8,744 bases of DNA from an uncultured Treponema sp. (GTDB taxonomy: Bacteria; Spirochaetota; Spirochaetia; Treponematales; Treponemataceae). Position 1 is the stretch's first letter. The number at the start of each line of letters is the position of its first letter. This document shows positions 6,358-8,744 of the stretch, one piece after another. Location: assembly GCA_937900125.1 (NCBI GenBank), contig CALCEK010000045.1, positions 1-8,744 of the forward strand, written 5' to 3'. Below the pieces are notes generated by a model, which saw only the letters and a program-made list of their open reading frames with translations, had not been told where the DNA came from and searched no databases. The position numbers and the translations under genes are program-made.

Positions 6358-7206
6358 TTATTTCTCTGATGTAATATCTGTACTTTCAGTAGCTTCTGTA
6401 TCTACAGTAGAACTATCTACATCACTATTTTCTGCCATAGGTTCTGTAGAAATCCAATACTGAAAATTATCAGAAACCTCTGACATTTTTCCTGCTGCAG
6501 TAAATGGATTTCTTCCGATATGATTTCCACCATCCTTTTTAAAGTTAGGACTATACTTGCCGTATGGGATAGTTATAGAGTAGCGATTGCACACTGTTGC
6601 AACTTTCGTATAATCGGTTGTAGCAGTTTTTGCAGCAGTCAGTGCAGCATCAGCAATCATAGCCGCAAGTTTTACGTATATATTGCTACTGTTAGCAAGA
6701 CCAGTCTTTACAGTTGTATCACATGAATAGCTACCGCTTCTCTCATAGACAACTTCTCCAGTTGCTGTTGAGCGGAACTGGTATGTAATGCCAACATCCA
6801 CCGAACCACTTACTCCATGTTTTTCCCACTTATCTATTGTTGTAAACAAAAGCAAGTCTGCACCAAATGTTTGTGCAAACTTAGAAATATCTGCGTCTAC
6901 AAACAATTCAGAGTCGTAGGCACTTTCATTCTGTAGCGTTTCCATAGCAAGCATAGAGGGGAATGTATAATAGCCCATGTTTGCAAGTTCCACCTGCAAT
7001 GTATAGTAGAAGTAATCTTTTGCCTCTACATTAGCTGTTTTATTTATAGGTGGCATTATCAAGATAGAAAGTGGGGGAGTTTCTTCATAAAATGCTGAAT
7101 ATGCCTCTGATTTTGTAGCCGATGTATCTGTAGACACACAAGATGGCAACATAACAGCAGCAAAAAGAATGCCAGCTATACCACACAAAATTTGCTTTAT
7201 CTTCAT
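6358..7206 (-). CDS. DUF799 / GNA1162-family lipoprotein
   Basis: This is a 282-residue outer-envelope lipoprotein. Its signal peptide ends in the lipobox MLPSC, with lipidation at Cys23. The family signature follows: PLSILIMPPINKTANV (45-60), then NMGYYTFP (76-83) and FGADLLLFTTI (114-124). The fold is related to the TolB-N/CsgG-like alpha/beta domain. After about residue 215 there is an unrelated stretch, and the last 27 residues or so are Asp/Glu/Ser/Thr-rich, longer than the usual family end. The known relatives (Neisseria GNA1162) travel with a CsgG-type and a DUF4810 lipoprotein, as here; their exact job is not established. The start is supported by GAGGAG, which is formed by the last two Glu codons of the upstream gene. 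The TAG stop of that gene and the ATG are only 3 nt apart, so translation is probably coupled. Confidence 0.85.
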   Translation of the reverse strand: MKIKQILCGIAGILFAAVMLPSCVSTDTSATKSEAYSAFYEETPPLSILIMPPINKTANVEAKDYFYYTLQVELANMGYYTFPSMLAMETLQNESAYDSELFVDADISKFAQTFGADLLLFTTIDKWEKHGVSGSVDVGITYQFRSTATGEVVYERSGSYSCDTTVKTGLANSSNIYVKLAAMIADAALTAAKTATTDYTKVATVCNRYSITIPYGKYSPNFKKDGGNHIGRNPFTAAGKMSEVSDNFQYWISTEPMAENSDVDSSTVDTEATESTDITSEK

Positions 7207-7209
7207 ATA

Positions 7210-7599
7210 CTACTCCTCAATTCTATTTAGTATGCTATCTACAAACTTGCCACTTTCTGGATAAAGTTCTTTTTCTTTTAAAAGCAGTTCTTTACCCTCT
7301 TCTATGCGTCCAGCTTTTACTAAAAAATAGCCATAGTCAGCACACACTCCAGGAGGTATTGTCTGGCGAAAAGTTTCTGTCTGTGTTGTAAGAATCTCTT
7401 GATACATTGCAAGCAAAGTCTCTGTAGATTCATCTGATGTATCACCATTTTTTATGTACTCACAGGTTGTAGCCGTATAGTTGCCCCAGTTGTACATTGT
7501 AGCATAGTACCCTTGACCATTTTGAGAACTAGTCAAACAACCTGTAAAATTAAACATTATTGCACTTATTACTGCGAAAGGTAATAAAATTTTCTTCAT
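7210..7599 (-). CDS. DUF4810-family lipoprotein
   Basis: This is a 129-residue lipoprotein with signal peptide and lipobox FTGC (lipid Cys21). The mature part carries the DUF4810 pattern: YNWGNY (36-41), a helical middle, PPGVCADYGY (82-91), then a helix-turn-helix repeat-like end with LYPESGKFVDSIL (112-124). The C-terminal half looks like a single tetratricopeptide-like helical pair, which fits a binding or assembly role. In other bacteria this family sits between CsgG-type and DUF799 lipoprotein genes; the same order is kept here. The ATG at 7599 follows a purine-rich AAGGGGG site about 7 nt upstream, 18 nt after the previous stop. The protein's biochemical function is not known. Confidence 0.83.
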   Translation of the reverse strand: MKKILLPFAVISAIMFNFTGCLTSSQNGQGYYATMYNWGNYTATTCEYIKNGDTSDESTETLLAMYQEILTTQTETFRQTIPPGVCADYGYFLVKAGRIEEGKELLLKEKELYPESGKFVDSILNRIEE

Positions 7600-7617
7600 G
7601 CTAATCCCCCTTAATCC

Positions 7618-7986
7618 CTAAAGTTCAATAATCTTTACTTGATTTGCAGAAGCAAACACTTTTGCACTTTTAAGCAATTCGCCGTTATAAAGCACTTTTA
7701 TATCATGCTCACCAGTAGCAATTTTATATGTGTATTTATATTGAGTTGCACGCTTTGTATTATCGTTTACACTAGCTTCAAAAGGCTCTAGGTCATCTAC
7801 GATAACTTGCACAGTTTCATACGTCTTTATATTGCCCGCTATCTGCAAGTAAACAACATTCTCTTCCCCATGAGCAGTAGATTGCACTGTAGAACAAGAG
7901 GTAAGGGAAGTGCTAAAGCAAAGTACAAAGAGTATCGCACACAAAAGAATTGTTAAGGTTTCTAACCTGTAATATTTTGAGTGCAT
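7618..7986 (-). CDS. Lipoprotein of unknown family inside the CsgG-DUF4810-DUF799 set
   Basis: This is a 122-residue lipoprotein. A long hydrophobic signal peptide ends with LTSC (28-31), giving lipidation at Cys31. The 90-residue mature part is beta-rich by pattern, ending with GEHDIKVLYNGELL and a final strand. That style resembles small PEGA-like or immunoglobulin-like surface modules, but I do not recognise the family. It is not part of the usual three-gene CsgG/DUF4810/DUF799 set as I know it. The gene starts 3 nt after the CsgG stop and uses AAGGAG, formed by the last CsgG Lys-Glu codons, as ribosome binding site, so its translation is probably coupled to the truncated CsgG gene. Its survival as an intact frame beside a broken partner is notable. 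Confidence 0.72.
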   Translation of the reverse strand: MHSKYYRLETLTILLCAILFVLCFSTSLTSCSTVQSTAHGEENVVYLQIAGNIKTYETVQVIVDDLEPFEASVNDNTKRATQYKYTYKIATGEHDIKVLYNGELLKSAKVFASANQVKIIEL

Positions 7987-7989
7987 AGA

Positions 7990-8583
7990 CTACTCCTTCC
8001 CCTGCTCTTGTACGATGTAAGAACTTAAACTGTTTTGATTTATGTTGCCAGAAGCAGAAACAATAGAATACTCATTATTTGGGTCATCACCGCCAGTAGC
8101 AAGAATTGTAACAGTTCCAACTTTTGTACCAGGTAGTTCTATAAGCATTCCCGTCTGTGGATTTGTAACTTTTTTGCCACGCAAGAGTACATCAAAGGTA
8201 TCGCCAGTTTTTAACCCCTGAGACTTTCCTCCTGATATAACAACAGAATCATCATCGTAAGAGAGAATGTAGCTCTTCCATGGTCTATCCATACAGTTGT
8301 TTATAATATTTTCTACAAGCTGGGAGAGAGCTGCGTCTATCGCCTTATCACTCAAAGTTGCGTCATAACCTTGTGTGCTACCCATACCAAGAACAGTTTT
8401 TGAAGTAGACTCTGCGGTTCCATTAGCTTCTTCTGCATAGATAATCTGACCAGTAGAAACATCTACTAAGCGCAAAGACACTCCTGCTTCTACAGTCTGT
8501 GTTTTTGACATAGAGGCAGCTCCCTTCTGTCCTGTATTTTTGCGCCCATACTTAGGAATTGTTAAAAAAATAACTTCCAACAC
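7990..8583 (-). pseudogene. CsgG-type lipoprotein, 5' half missing
   Basis: The frame (up to 197 residues from GTG 8583) matches the C-terminal half of CsgG-type outer-membrane lipoproteins. It has YGRKNTG near residue 12, the strand LRLVDVSTGQIIYAEE (37-52), and a helix IDAALSQLVENII (82-94). A C-terminal module with GLKTGDTFDV and TNPQTG follows (123-144). Family members begin with a signal peptide, a lipobox Cys and a first alpha/beta half of roughly 100 or more residues; none of that exists here. An in-frame TAA lies 3 nt upstream of the GTG, and no CsgG-like sequence is visible further upstream. The product could not be exported or lipidated. A possible internal start is ATG 8511 with AAGGGAG upstream. 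In the intact state it would be the pore-like or assembly partner of the DUF4810 and DUF799 lipoproteins. Confidence 0.75.
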
Positions 8584-8603
8584 CTCTTAAGATATGCTAT
8601 ACT
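8575..8603 (+). promoter_or_regulatory. Extended -10 promoter of the divergent gene at the window edge
   Basis: TATACT (8598-8603) preceded by TGC (8595-8597) makes an extended -10 element. The -35 at 17 bp spacing, TTCCAA (8575-8580), is weak and lies inside the CsgG remnant. Transcription would start near 8610. Confidence 0.5.
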
Positions 8604-8620
8604 ATTCTCGTGCCGATACA

Positions 8621-8626
8621 AGGAGG
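8621..8626 (+). promoter_or_regulatory. Strong ribosome binding site of the edge gene
   Basis: AGGAGG lies 9 nt before ATG 8636 and 12 nt before the second ATG at 8639, favouring the first. Confidence 0.75.
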
Positions 8627-8635
8627 CGTATCCAT

Positions 8636-8744
8636 ATGATGAATCTTGCAGATGTAAGTTCGTTTGATGAACTTGTTTTGTTAATAACCAAATTATCGGA
8701 CGAGAAAAGTAAGCGCATTCTCTTAGGCAAAGCGGCGGAGGTGT
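8636..8744 (+). CDS. 5' end of an unrecognised gene, possibly a transposase
   Basis: Thirty-six codons are visible before the window ends: MMNLADVSSFDELVLL, then ITKLSDEKSKRILLGKAAEV. The stretch is helical, charged and without a signal peptide, so the product is probably cytoplasmic. The part LSDEKSKRILLGKAAEV faintly resembles the N-terminal helices of ISAzo13-type DDE transposases, which have a similar Glu/Arg-rich pattern before a DNA-binding helix; this is a weak resemblance recalled by eye. The position supports the idea: the gene starts about 50 nt from where the CsgG gene is cut off, as if the left end of an insertion sequence lay near 8580-8590. Other cytoplasmic proteins are equally possible. 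Confidence 0.6.
   Translation, partial: MMNLADVSSFDELVLLITKLSDEKSKRILLGKAAEV

Overview
The window is AT-rich (roughly one third G+C by eye) and looks bacterial. The acyl-CoA ligase, the Ktr-type potassium operon and the lipoprotein set suggest a host-associated spirochaete of the Treponema type. That assignment is inference from protein style and base composition; there is no rRNA or other marker here to prove it.

Layout. (1) 1-1890, + strand: a promoter, one acyl-CoA synthetase gene (AMP-binding/MACS type) and a GC-rich terminator hairpin. (2) 1916-5245, - strand: a compact three-gene operon. It encodes the K+ channel subunit KtrB/TrkH, the nucleotide-binding RCK regulator KtrA/TrkA, and a two-helix membrane protein with a PAS domain but no visible output domain. 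A -10 box only about 11 nt before the ktrB start, with no Shine-Dalgarno sequence, suggests a nearly leaderless mRNA. A bidirectional terminator hairpin directly upstream insulates this operon from the next block. (3) 5318-8583, - strand: an accessory block of envelope genes. It begins with an N-terminally truncated CsgG-type gene, then an unrecognised lipoprotein, a DUF4810 lipoprotein and a DUF799/GNA1162-type lipoprotein. After these come a small Cys-rich lipoprotein and a membrane-anchored thioredoxin-like protein. CsgG-DUF4810-DUF799 is a known conserved gene set in Gram-negative bacteria, best known from Neisseria; here one extra lipoprotein sits inside it. (4) 8593-8744, + strand: a divergent promoter, a strong ribosome binding site and the first 36 codons of a gene that leaves the window.

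Two lesions suggest this accessory block is decaying or variable. The CsgG gene has lost its signal peptide, lipidation Cys and N-terminal half, with the break directly beside the divergent gene's promoter. The thioredoxin-like gene is split by one base at a run of nine T's (coding strand), exactly between its membrane anchor and its redox domain. This could be phase variation, polymerase slippage, a sequencing error or decay.

Working together: KtrB and KtrA form the K+ uptake channel and its gating ring, and the PAS protein may sense something relevant to it. The lipoprotein set would act at the outer membrane/periplasm. The Cys-rich lipoprotein next to a WCPHC thioredoxin-fold protein suggests a disulfide substrate-enzyme pair; this is inference from adjacency only. 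No tRNA, rRNA, CRISPR array or complete mobile element was seen.
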